This document shows positions 1-8,976 of a stretch of 11,917 nt of DNA, piece after piece. The position numbers and the translations under genes were made by a program. Where the stretch lies: positions 1 to 11,917 of the forward strand of contig JAPLZW010000072.1 in the NCBI GenBank assembly GCA_026394835.1, given 5' to 3'. This stretch comes from Candidatus Wolfebacteria bacterium. Lineage in GTDB: Bacteria; Patescibacteriota; Minisyncoccia; UBA6257; UBA9933. The stretch's first letter is position 1. Every line of letters starts with the position of its first letter. The notes beneath the pieces are model-generated. The model worked only from the letters and a program-made list of their open reading frames with translations. It did no database searches and was not told the origin of the DNA.

Positions 1-35
1 ATATTTAAAAAATATAAAATTTAAATAAATTTGGT
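1..35 (+). promoter_or_regulatory. AT-rich leader of rpoB with a possible -10 box
   Basis: The 35 nt before the rpoB start are almost entirely A and T. TATAAA at 13-18 resembles a -10 hexamer, but any -35 box would lie outside the window, so this is only a candidate. There is no purine-rich Shine-Dalgarno sequence before the ATG. In many bacteria rpoB follows rplL in the same transcript, so this could also be plain intercistronic spacer. Confidence 0.25.
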
Positions 36-3000
36 ATGACAAAAACGCCGGTTAAAGTTTTTTCGTCGGAATCGGAATCAAAAGTAAAGCAACCTTTTTT
101 GGCCGAGTTCCAGATGGCGTCCTGGGATTGGTTCGTAAAGAAAGGATTGAAAAGCCTTTTTGAGGAAATATCTCCAATTAAAGATTATTCGGGGAAAGAG
201 CTGGAACTCTATTTCTCGGATTATTATTTCGATGAGCCGAAGTACGACGAAGAAACCGCGCGCTTTAAGGACCTTTCTTACGAGGCGCCTCTCAGGGCAA
301 AAGTTAAACTCGTAAACAAGAACGATAAATCGGTAAAAGAGCAGGAAGTTTATCTTGGGGATTTCCCGATTTTAACCAGGAGGGGAACGTTTATCATAAA
401 CGGAGTCGAACGCACGGTTGTTTCCCAGCTTATCCGTTCTCCCGGGGTTTATTTTAACGCCGAAGTTTCCCGCGGCCGGAAATTTTTCGGCGCGAAAGTT
501 ATCCCTAATCGCGGATGCTGGCTTGAATTCGGCACGGACCTTGACGGCTCGATAGTCGTGAAAATCGACAGGCATCGCAAAGCTCCAGTCACGGAGCTGC
601 TCCGCATTTTCGGGATGGAAAAGAAGGAGGAGATTTTAAAAACTTTCGAAGACGTCGATACCGGCAGCATAAAACACATTGAAGCCACCATTAAAAAAGA
701 TTCCGCCCAGAACGCCGCCGAATCAAACGCGGAAATATACAAAAGATTGAGGCCCGGAGATTTGGCGACTGTTGAAAACGCGAGAAGCTTGATAGACGCG
801 ATGTTCTCGAGAATCGACCGCTATAGTCTTTCTCCTGTCGGACGCTACAAGATCAACCAAAGATTGGACATTAAAAGCAAGAAAGACACCCAGCTTCTTG
901 ATATTGAAGATTTGATTTTAATCGTAAAGGGGATAATCAAACTGAATAACGATTCTTCCGCAGAGCCGGATGACATCGATGATTTGGGAAATCGCCGCGT
1001 ACGCACCGTGGGAGAACTTTTACAAAACAGGCTTTACGTCGGGTTCACCAGGCTTCGCAGAAATATCCAGGACAGGATGTCTACTCAGGACCCTGAATTG
1101 ATAACCCCGGTTCAGCTTATAAACGCGCGGCCGCTCGTTGCCGTCATTAAAGAATTTTTCGCTTCATCCCAACTTTCGCAATTCATGGACCAGGTGAATG
1201 CTCTGGCGGAATTGGAACATAAAAGAAGGCTGTCTTCCATGGGACCGGGAGGTTTAACAAGAGAACGCGCAGGCTTTGAAGTCCGTGACGTTCACAGTTC
1301 CCATTACGGAAGGATTTGTCCGATTCAGACTCCGGAAGGCCAGAACATCGGCCTTATCAGCCATCTTGCCAATTACGCAAGAATTAATGAGTTCGGGTTT
1401 TTGGAAGCGCCGTATCTGCGCGTGAAAAACGGCAAAGTGTCTTCGGAAGTTGTCTGGCTTGATGCCATTGCCGAAGTCCGCCACAAAATCGCTTCCGGTG
1501 GGACAAAAACAGATGCTTCGGGGAAAATTACGGGGACGCAGGTTGAGGCGCGCTTTAACAGCTCGGTTATTTCTTGCGACCGCGACGAAATTGAATTAAT
1601 AGACGCTTCTTCCAATCAGGTTATATCGGTTGCGGCCGCTTTGATTCCTTTTCTGGAACACGATGACGCAAACAGAGCTTTGATGGGTTCAAATATGCAG
1701 AGGCAGGCGGTGGTTTCCATTAAGCCGCAAGCGCCTTTGGTTGGAACCGGCATTGAAGAAAAAGCTTGCCGTGATTCCGGCAGGATGGTCCTGGCGGAGG
1801 AAGACGGAGTTGTCATAGATGTGGATAGCGAGAAAATCGTGACAAAAGATCCGGACGAGCAAAAGAAATCAAAAACTTACGTTTTACAAAAATTCAGAAG
1901 GTCCAATCATTACACCGCGATATCCGAGAGGCCTTTGGTTTTGAAAGGGCAGAAAGTGCGGAAGGGCGATGTTTTGGCGGATTCTTCTTCCAGCGATAAC
2001 GGCGTTTTGGCTCTGGGCCAGAATCTTCTGGTGGCTTTCATTCCGTGGGAAGGAGCGAACTTTGAGGATGCCATTATTTTGTCGGACCGCGTGGTCAGAG
2101 ACGATGTTTTTACGTCTATTCATATAGAAGATTTTTATTGTGACGTCAGAGATACGAAGCTCGGTCCGGAAATTACGACTTCCGACATCTCCAACGTGTC
2201 CGAAGAAAAACTGAAAAATCTTGACGAAGAGGGAATTATTCGGATTGGCGCCGAGGTTGTCGCGGGAGACATTTTGGTCGGGAAAATTTCTCCCAAAGGA
2301 GAAATAGAACCCACGGCCGAAGAGAAATTACTGCGCGCGGTTTTCGGAGAAAAAGCGGCGGACGTCAAAGACACCTCTTTGGTTTTGCCGCACGGAAAAT
2401 CCGGCCGTGTTGTGAATATTAAAATCTTTTCCCGTAACCGCGGCGACAAACTTGACCCGGGCGTAATCAAAAAAATACAGATTGAAATCGCGCAGTTAAG
2501 AAAAGTGCGCGCCGGAGACAAACTGGCCGGCAGGCATGGAAACAAGGGTGTTATTTCTCAGGTGAGGCCGGTGGAAGATATGCCGTATCTGGAGGACGGG
2601 ACTCCCGTTGATATTATTTTAAATCCAATGGGTGTAGCATCCCGCATGAACCTGGGGCAAATTTTGGAAACTCATTTGGGAATCGCGGCAAGCAGGCTCG
2701 GATATCGGGCGGTGACGCCGGTTTTCGTGGGAGCCACGGAAAAAGAAATCAAAGAAGAATTAAAGAAAGCCGGTTTGCCGGAGAACGGGAAGCTTACGGC
2801 TTATGACGGCAGGACCGGAAAAGCTTTTCCGAAACCGATTACCGTCGGTTATATATACATGTTGAAGTTGAATCACTTGGTCGAAGACAAGATTCACATG
2901 CGTTCAATCGGCCCTTACTCCCTGATTACGCAGCAGCCTTTGGGCGGAAAAGCCCAGTTTGGCGGTCAGCGTTTCGGAGAAATGGAAGTTTGGGCTTTGG

Positions 3001-3218
3001 AAGGATATGGCGCGGCCTATACTCTTCAGGAGATGCTGACTATCAAATCGGATGACGTTTTGGGCAGGGCCGCGGCTTTCGAATCGATCATAAGAGGCGA
3101 AAAAATTAAAAGCCCTTCCACTCCGTCAGCTTTCAATGTTTTGGTTTCGGAAATCAAATCATTGGGGTTGAATATCGAGCATGTGGATGGAGATGAAAAT
3201 AATTCAAAATCAAAATAA
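36..3218 (+). CDS. rpoB: DNA-directed RNA polymerase subunit beta
   Basis: RpoB forms one side of the catalytic cleft of RNA polymerase and works with beta-prime, alpha and omega. The 1060-residue product is shorter than E. coli RpoB (1342), as expected when the lineage-specific inserts are absent. The N-terminal motif QPFLAEFQ is followed by the fork/rifampicin region at about residues 379-405, with Q382, D385, H395 and S400 matching E. coli Q513, D516, H526 and S531. Next come GPGGLTRERAGFEVRDVH, the PWEG-NFEDAI block, and GDKLAGRHGNKGV with K829 and K837 matching the active-site lysines K1065 and K1073. The C-terminal clamp part reads GGKAQFGGQRFGEMEVWALE and ends in PSAFNVLVSEI. The ATG at 36 gives a normal family N-terminus but has no Shine-Dalgarno motif. 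rpoC follows 4 nt after the stop. No inserts, inteins or frameshifts were seen. Confidence 0.99.
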   Translation: MTKTPVKVFSSESESKVKQPFLAEFQMASWDWFVKKGLKSLFEEISPIKDYSGKELELYFSDYYFDEPKYDEETARFKDLSYEAPLRAKVKLVNKNDKSVKEQEVYLGDFPILTRRGTFIINGVERTVVSQLIRSPGVYFNAEVSRGRKFFGAKVIPNRGCWLEFGTDLDGSIVVKIDRHRKAPVTELLRIFGMEKKEEILKTFEDVDTGSIKHIEATIKKDSAQNAAESNAEIYKRLRPGDLATVENARSLIDAMFSRIDRYSLSPVGRYKINQRLDIKSKKDTQLLDIEDLILIVKGIIKLNNDSSAEPDDIDDLGNRRVRTVGELLQNRLYVGFTRLRRNIQDRMSTQDPELITPVQLINARPLVAVIKEFFASSQLSQFMDQVNALAELEHKRRLSSMGPGGLTRERAGFEVRDVHSSHYGRICPIQTPEGQNIGLISHLANYARINEFGFLEAPYLRVKNGKVSSEVVWLDAIAEVRHKIASGGTKTDASGKITGTQVEARFNSSVISCDRDEIELIDASSNQVISVAAALIPFLEHDDANRALMGSNMQRQAVVSIKPQAPLVGTGIEEKACRDSGRMVLAEEDGVVIDVDSEKIVTKDPDEQKKSKTYVLQKFRRSNHYTAISERPLVLKGQKVRKGDVLADSSSSDNGVLALGQNLLVAFIPWEGANFEDAIILSDRVVRDDVFTSIHIEDFYCDVRDTKLGPEITTSDISNVSEEKLKNLDEEGIIRIGAEVVAGDILVGKISPKGEIEPTAEEKLLRAVFGEKAADVKDTSLVLPHGKSGRVVNIKIFSRNRGDKLDPGVIKKIQIEIAQLRKVRAGDKLAGRHGNKGVISQVRPVEDMPYLEDGTPVDIILNPMGVASRMNLGQILETHLGIAASRLGYRAVTPVFVGATEKEIKEELKKAGLPENGKLTAYDGRTGKAFPKPITVGYIYMLKLNHLVEDKIHMRSIGPYSLITQQPLGGKAQFGGQRFGEMEVWALEGYGAAYTLQEMLTIKSDDVLGRAAAFESIIRGEKIKSPSTPSAFNVLVSEIKSLGLNIEHVDGDENNSKSK

Positions 3219-3222
3219 AGCC

Positions 3223-5635
<2,413 letters not shown>

Positions 5636-5643
<8 letters not shown>

Positions 5644-6658
5644 TGTCGCCCAGGATTTGGTGACCAACGAAACCGATTGCCGGGCAAAAGAAGGAATTGA
5701 AGTTTCAAGAAAGGATGGCGATGAATTCGGATTTAACTTCGGAGACAGGATTTTCGGGCGAGTCGCCTTGGAAGACATAAAAATAAATAAAAAAGTATTT
5801 ATTAAAGCCAATGAAGCGATTAACCGCAAGTCGTCCGAGATTATTGGAAAAGACCCGACTATTACATCCCTTAAATTGCGTTCGCCCATAAATTGCAGGA
5901 GCATACACGGGATTTGTTCCAAGTGCTATGGATATGATTTGGGTAAAAATAAAGAAATTGAAGCGGGCCAAGCTGTCGGCATTATAGCTGCGCAATCTAT
6001 CGGAGAACCGGGAACCCAGCTTACTCTCCGGACATTCCATACCGGAGGTGTGGCCGGAGTCGACATTACTCACGGTTTGCCAAGGGTCCAGGAACTTTTC
6101 GAAGTTCGCGTGCCTAAGGGTAAAGCGATTCTTTCGGAGGTAGCCGGAGTTGTCGACGATGTTGAGGACTTGGGGTCTTCCCGCGTGATTAAGATCAGCC
6201 CGACCGATAAATCAAAAAAGAAAAAAATTTACGAATATCCAATTCCGGGCGCAATGATAATATTCGTTAATCCGGGAGATGCCGTGGAGAAAGGGACTCA
6301 GCTTTGCGAGGGTAGCGTCGACCTAAAAGAACTTTTTGAGTACCGGGGCAGAGTCGCGGTAGAACGCTACATCATCAACGAGGTTCAAAGGATTTACGTT
6401 TCCGAAGGGAATAATATCAACGATAAGCATATTGAAGTGATAGTGAGGCAGATGTTTTCCCGGCTTATGATTAAGGATTCCGGAGCTTCGGATTTTGTGT
6501 CCGGCGAAGTCGTGGAAAAGTCGAAGTTCCTCGAGATAAACCGCGAGCTGAAAAGAAAAGGAAAGGAACCCGCTAAAGCCGCGCAACTTTTGACCGGCAT
6601 TACAAAGACCGCGCTTTCCGCCGAAAGTTTCCTTTCGTCGGCTTCCCGGCTATGGTAA
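5636..6658 (+). CDS. rpoC: RNA polymerase subunit beta-prime, C-terminal fragment of a broken rpoC
   Basis: This frame carries the rest of beta-prime. It opens with LVDVAQDLV, then the second zinc site C15, C87, C94 and C97 (counted from 5636; E. coli C814/C888/C895/C898), and the trigger loop AAQSIGEPGTQLTLRTFHTGG at 118-138, where R132 and H135 match E. coli R933 and H936. There is no large trigger-loop insert. A hybrid-barrel-like domain follows (IPGAMIIFVNPGDAVEKG), then the clamp/switch part ending SAESFLSSAS. The only start near the left edge is TTG 5636, inside the stop region of the first fragment. Expression as a separate protein would need that weak start and coupling to the upstream fragment. 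After S337 the family continues with FQETTRVL, but here the frame runs into RLW-stop. About 37 conserved residues are missing, and the tail resumes in another frame at 6648. Confidence 0.95.
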
Positions 6659-6701
6659 AAGCTTTGATATCCCGCTGGAAGAAAGCGAAGACGAAGAATA
6701 A
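6648..6701 (+). pseudogene. rpoC: Displaced C-terminal tail of rpoC in a third frame
   Basis: Read from 6648, these 17 codons encode GYGKSFDIPLEESEDEE and end in TAA at 6699-6701. The family C-terminus usually reads LIPAGTG followed by a short charged tail, so the GYGK start and acidic end fit the natural rpoC terminus. Only one leftover base (6647) separates this tail from the preceding frame. It has no start codon of its own and is best read as the true end of rpoC after an internal deletion of 3n+2 nt. Confidence 0.6.
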
Positions 6702-6723
6702 AAAGCGGGATTGTGCCTAAGGT

Positions 6724-6753
6724 TTGACTTTCGGAACCTACCATGGTTAATAT
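6724..6753 (+). promoter_or_regulatory. Possible sigma-70 promoter for rpsF-ssb
   Basis: TTGACT at 6724-6729 (5 of 6 to the -35 consensus) and TAATAT at 6748-6753 (4 of 6 to the -10 consensus) are separated by 18 nt. A start site about 7 nt further would leave a leader of only about 8 nt before the rpsF ATG at 6768, close to a leaderless mRNA. That fits the absence of a Shine-Dalgarno motif. AACC at 6735-6738 can pair with GGTT at either 6721-6724 or 6745-6748, but these stems are very short. Confidence 0.35.
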
Positions 6754-6767
6754 TTAGTCATTAAAAC

Positions 6768-7277
6768 ATGAACGAACAAGAGCTAACTAAATACGAGACA
6801 AGCTTTCTCTCTTTGAAAGAAGAAGTGAAGGATGACATTCTGAAAATTCTCCGTAAGAATAGCGCGAAGATTATAAAGGATGGGATGCCCGCCAATATCA
6901 GACTTTCCTATCCGATAAAAAAAGAAGAGTCGGCATTCTTTACGAGATTGGGTTTTGAGGCGGATGCCGCCCAGATAAAAAAGATATCGGACGAGATTAG
7001 GCTCTTAAAATCCGTCCTGAGATTTTTGATATCCAAGTTTGACGAAAAGAAAGCCGAAAATGAAAGAAGCCGGTCATCTATTTGGCAAGCAAAAAGGGAT
7101 GAAAAGCTCGTTGGTGAATCATCTGCCGGAGAAGCAAAGGCGGAGGCGGGAAGGGCGGCGAAAGAATCCGAAATTTTTGAAAAAGCGGGTGATTCCGCTC
7201 CGAAGCCGGTCGCTTTCCCGGGAGAGTTGACCAATGAAGCCTTAGAAAAAAAATTGGAAGAATTATTAAGTGAATAA
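6768..7277 (+). CDS. rpsF: Ribosomal protein bS6 with a charged C-terminal extension
   Basis: S6 binds 16S rRNA in the 30S platform as a heterodimer with S18, whose gene lies two genes downstream. Residues 8-90 show the S6 pattern: YETSFL as the first strand, a long helix, then RLSYPIKKEESAFFTRLGFEA, and a second helix ending in LLKSVLRFLI. The common S6 core is about 95-100 residues, but this product is 169. The extra 75-80 residues are low in complexity and rich in Lys, Glu and Ala, and end in a short helical stretch (EALEKKLEELLSE). Such tails are common in S6 of candidate-phyla bacteria, from general knowledge of the family. The ATG at 6768 gives a proper N-terminus and has no Shine-Dalgarno. 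ssb starts 3 nt after the stop, so the two genes are surely cotranscribed. Confidence 0.92.
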   Translation: MNEQELTKYETSFLSLKEEVKDDILKILRKNSAKIIKDGMPANIRLSYPIKKEESAFFTRLGFEADAAQIKKISDEIRLLKSVLRFLISKFDEKKAENERSRSSIWQAKRDEKLVGESSAGEAKAEAGRAAKESEIFEKAGDSAPKPVAFPGELTNEALEKKLEELLSE

Positions 7278-7280
7278 AAT

Positions 7281-7745
7281 ATGAATCTTAATAAGGTGTT
7301 TATCGTTGGTAACCTGACGAGAGATCCGGAGCTCCGGACGTTGCCTTCGGGGATGGCGGTAACTTCCTTCGGAGTTGCCACAAACCGCGTTTGGAAAAAT
7401 CAAAAAGGCGAGAAACAAGATGATGTCCAATTCCACAATGTCGTTGTTTTCGGCAGACAGGCTGAAATCGTAAGCCAATATTTGACCAAGGGCAGCTTGG
7501 TCTTGGTTGAGGGCAGGATTCAGACGAGGTCGTGGGATGACAAAAGCGGCGTAAAACAATATCGTACCGAAATAGTCGCCGAGCGCATTCAGTTCGGACC
7601 AAGGTCATCGGGCGGCGGCGGAGGTGGTGGAAGGCAGGATGTGGGAAGCCAGCCCGCGCCTGGCCGGCCGCAGCAGACGAATCAGAACCTTCCGGAGATT
7701 AATATTGACGAAGAGCAAATAACGCCGGAAGATTTACCTTTTTAA
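7281..7745 (+). CDS. ssb: Single-stranded DNA-binding protein
   Basis: SSB coats single-stranded DNA during replication, recombination and repair and recruits partners through its C-terminal tip. The 154-residue product has one OB-fold at residues 1-106: it begins MNLNKVFIVGNLTRDPELR, has FHNVVVFGRQAE in the middle and GSLVLVEGRIQTRSW near its end. Aromatic residues W38, F51, F57 and W85 lie where the family stacks on DNA. A run of seven glycines (111-117) opens a flexible Gln/Pro/Asn-rich linker. The tip is acidic and ends PEDLPF, a slight variant of the usual DDDIPF-like end. The gene sits directly behind rpsF, a classical arrangement, but the usual third member, rpsR, is displaced by a 254-nt structured spacer. 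The ATG has no Shine-Dalgarno; translational coupling to rpsF is likely. Confidence 0.97.
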   Translation: MNLNKVFIVGNLTRDPELRTLPSGMAVTSFGVATNRVWKNQKGEKQDDVQFHNVVVFGRQAEIVSQYLTKGSLVLVEGRIQTRSWDDKSGVKQYRTEIVAERIQFGPRSSGGGGGGGRQDVGSQPAPGRPQQTNQNLPEINIDEEQITPEDLPF

Positions 7746-7755
7746 GGGCTTACTT

Positions 7756-7787
7756 GAAAAATCCAAGCTAATAGCGTAGGATTTTTC
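7756..7787 (+). terminator. Hairpin after ssb, possible intrinsic terminator
   Basis: GAAAAATCC at 7756-7764 and GGATTTTTC at 7779-7787 form a perfect 9-bp stem with a 14-nt loop, 11 nt after the ssb stop. The descending arm contains the only T run, followed by ATTAG rather than more T, so it is a weak terminator by standard rules. It could partly separate rpsF-ssb from rpsR. Confidence 0.45.
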
Positions 7788-7800
7788 ATTAGTAAACCTT

Positions 7801-7910
7801 ACCCGCCCAAGTTTTTAAATTGTATTTCGCAAATACAAAGATTGAGAATGGACTGATAAACTTATTTTCTTTCTTTTGCGGCTTGATGAAATCTAAAAAT
7901 TTGGGTGGGT
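7801..7910 (+). other. Long-range stem in the ssb-rpsR spacer, candidate structured RNA
   Basis: ACCCGCCCAAGTTTTTA at 7801-7817 pairs with TAAAAATTTGGGTGGGT at 7894-7910 over 17 positions. Fifteen are Watson-Crick and both exceptions are G-U pairs in + strand RNA; on the other strand they would be A-C mismatches. Inside, TTGTATTT (7820-7827) and AAATACAA (7831-7838) form a perfect 8-bp hairpin with a CGC loop. The rest of the interior (7839-7893) is pyrimidine-rich and shows no strong fold. This suggests RNA selected in the rpsR direction, either a leader or a small RNA. An insertion element with 17-bp terminal inverted repeats is the alternative, but no target-site duplication is visible. 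Confidence 0.45.
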
Positions 7911-7920
7911 GCTGAGTTTT

Positions 7921-7952
7921 ATCTCCCTTCGGGAGATCTACCGCAGGTAGAT
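7921..7952 (+). repeat. Two fused perfect hairpins upstream of rpsR
   Basis: ATCTCCC (7921-7927) and GGGAGAT (7931-7937) form a 7-bp stem with a TTC loop. ATCTACC (7936-7942) and GGTAGAT (7946-7952) form a second 7-bp stem with a GCA loop. The two share the AT at 7936-7937, so they overlap by 2 nt and compete for those bases. The compact double palindrome stands out from the AT-rich surroundings and looks like a mobile palindromic repeat or a protein-binding RNA. It lies 47 nt before the rpsR start. Confidence 0.5.
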
Positions 7953-7953
7953 A

Positions 7954-7988
7954 GTTAAATTTAACTTCATTTTATTCATAAAATTTAA
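7954..7988 (+). promoter_or_regulatory. AT-only palindromes in the rpsR leader
   Basis: GTTAAATTTAAC at 7954-7965 is a perfect 12-bp palindrome. Its TTAAATTT (7955-7962) can also pair with AAATTTAA at 7981-7988, just before the rpsR ATG at 8000. The two pairings exclude each other. These are weak A-T helices and could be chance in such AT-rich DNA. No Shine-Dalgarno is present in this leader. Confidence 0.3.
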
Positions 7989-7999
7989 ACAAAAATCGC

Positions 8000-8197
8000 A
8001 TGCAGTGTTTCTTTTGTTCGCAAAATTCAAAATCGGTTGACTACAAAGAGGTTGATTTGATCCGCCGCTTTGTTTCAAGCCAGGGGAAAATAATAGACCC
8101 TCAGCATACCGGCACTTGCGCTAAGCATCAGCGGATGCTCGCGAAAGCCATAAAGCAAGCCAGAATTATGGGCTTGCTTCCTTTTGTGCGTAATTAA
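8000..8197 (+). CDS. rpsR: Ribosomal protein bS18
   Basis: S18 pairs with S6 on the 30S platform near the mRNA exit. The 65-residue product is a complete, short S18: an N-terminal CFFC (C3, C6), then VDYKEVDLIRRFVSSQGKI, TGTCAKHQR and KQARIMGLLPFV, all family landmarks. C3 and C6 with C40 and H43 could bind zinc, as in S18 proteins of the cysteine-containing type. The ATG at 8000 is the only start giving the cysteine pair and sits after an AT-rich leader without Shine-Dalgarno. In most bacteria rpsR follows ssb closely; here a 254-nt spacer with several hairpins intervenes, so its expression may be controlled separately from S6. A palindromic element follows directly after the stop. Confidence 0.96.
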   Translation: MQCFFCSQNSKSVDYKEVDLIRRFVSSQGKIIDPQHTGTCAKHQRMLAKAIKQARIMGLLPFVRN

Positions 8198-8200
8198 ATT

Positions 8201-8284
8201 TATAATGCTAAAAATGCGAATAGTATGCGAATACCACTAATAAATATTCGCGGCGTTCGCATAAATTCGTAGATTGGCATTATA
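8201..8284 (+). repeat. Nested palindromic element (ATGCGAAT family) before the PAP2 gene
   Basis: Three nested arms fold this 84-nt stretch on itself: TATAATGCTAA (8201-8211) with TTGGCATTATA (8274-8284, one U-G pair), ATGCGAA (8214-8220) with TTCGCAT (8256-8262), and GCGAATA (8227-8233) with TATTCGC (8245-8251), around an 11-nt loop. The unit ATGCGAAT/A occurs twice in direct order within it. The right end, AGATTGGCATTATA, matches 12 of 14 bases of the block at 9922-9935 before nusA. TATAAT at 8201-8206 could also be a -10 box, though no good -35 is placed upstream. The element ends 5 nt before the PAP2 start codon. Confidence 0.6.
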
Positions 8285-8289
8285 TTCTC

Positions 8290-8853
8290 ATGTCTCTAGA
8301 TATATCCCTTTTTCATTTTATAAACGGTTTCGCGGGTAAATCCGGAATTCTCGACTGGTTGGGAATTTTCTTCGGAGACTATCTGGCTTATATCTTAGTT
8401 TTAGCCGCCGTTTATTTTCTTTTCCGCGAAAAAAATATCGCGAAGAGGTTTTATTTTTTCGGGATAATGGCGATATCGGTCATTTTATCGCGGGGGATAA
8501 TCACGGAAATTATAAGGCTGATATGGAGCCGCTCCCGGCCTTTTTTTGCTTTGGGAATCCAGCCCTTAATCAGCGAACCGACAGGAGGATCTTTTCCTTC
8601 CGGGCATGCCGCGGCTTTTTTCGCGCTGGGTTTTGCCATTTATTATTTTTATAGAGAAGAAATCAGAGAATGTTTTAAAAATCCCGGGACTTGGTTTTTG
8701 GCTGCCGCTTTAATCATGGGAATCGCAAGGGTTTTCGCCGGCGTTCACTGGCCGACCGATATTCTGGGCGGCGCGATTTTGGGATGGCTAGTCGCATATC
8801 TTACGGTTAAATATCTTTTACCTATTCGGAGGATGAAATCTTCGGGAGTATAA
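8290..8853 (+). CDS. PAP2-family membrane phosphatase
   Basis: This is an integral membrane phosphatase of the PAP2 superfamily; members dephosphorylate phosphatidic acid, undecaprenyl pyrophosphate and similar lipids. The 187-residue product has all three catalytic blocks: R76-X6-R83-P84 (an Arg-starting form of the KX6RP motif), P103-S104-G105-H106, and R147-X5-H153-X3-D157. The last carries Ala-Arg where Ser-Arg is usual. Hydrophobic stretches near 31-45, 55-72, 104-121, 134-150 and 158-175 fit the five or six helices of the fold. The size and motif spacing fit bacterial undecaprenyl-pyrophosphate phosphatases of the BcrC/YbjG type, which would serve cell-wall lipid recycling, but the substrate cannot be read from sequence. 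The ATG at 8290 directly follows a palindromic element and lacks Shine-Dalgarno. No functional link to its neighbours is evident. Confidence 0.9.
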   Translation: MSLDISLFHFINGFAGKSGILDWLGIFFGDYLAYILVLAAVYFLFREKNIAKRFYFFGIMAISVILSRGIITEIIRLIWSRSRPFFALGIQPLISEPTGGSFPSGHAAAFFALGFAIYYFYREEIRECFKNPGTWFLAAALIMGIARVFAGVHWPTDILGGAILGWLVAYLTVKYLLPIRRMKSSGV

Positions 8854-8864
8854 ATTTAGTTAAG

Positions 8865-8934
8865 GTTTGAGTTGTGGCAGTTAGTATGGTTTTGGTTGTA
8901 GTTGGGGGTAAAATCCATACCTAAGCCATTAAAC
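8865..8934 (+). promoter_or_regulatory. Interrupted hairpin between the PAP2 gene and tatD
   Basis: Left-arm segments GTTTGA (8865-8870), TGGC (8875-8878), TTAG (8881-8884) and TATGG (8885-8889) pair in order with TTAAAC (8929-8934), GCCA (8925-8928), CTAA (8921-8924) and CCATA (8915-8919). This gives 19 pairs, one of them G-U, with small bulges. The loop side is G/T-rich (8890-8914). No T run follows, so a plain intrinsic terminator is unlikely; an RNA leader of tatD or a degraded repeat is more likely. TTTTGGTT at 8890-8897 can alternatively pair with AACCAAAA at 8955-8962. Confidence 0.45.
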
Positions 8935-8958
8935 TATACAAATTGCTATACCTAAACC
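8915..8958 (+). repeat. Pair of 13-nt direct repeats before tatD
   Basis: CCATACCTAAGCC (8915-8927) and CTATACCTAAACC (8946-8958) agree at 11 of 13 positions and are 31 nt apart, about three helical turns. The first copy is the right arm of the hairpin described at 8865-8934, and the second ends 18 nt before the tatD start. They could be a pair of protein sites or alternative pairing partners for the left arm. Confidence 0.4.
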
Positions 8959-8976
8959 AAAAACATTCCAGAATTA

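Noticed and set aside
2135..2545. 136-codon open frame on the minus strand inside rpoB
   Set aside because: Antisense shadow of the conserved RpoB core, Ser/Pro-rich with no family resemblance.
7801..7910. Miniature transposable element with 17-bp terminal inverted repeats
   Set aside because: No target-site duplication is visible at the ends, and both arm differences are G-U compatible, which favours an RNA. Not excluded.
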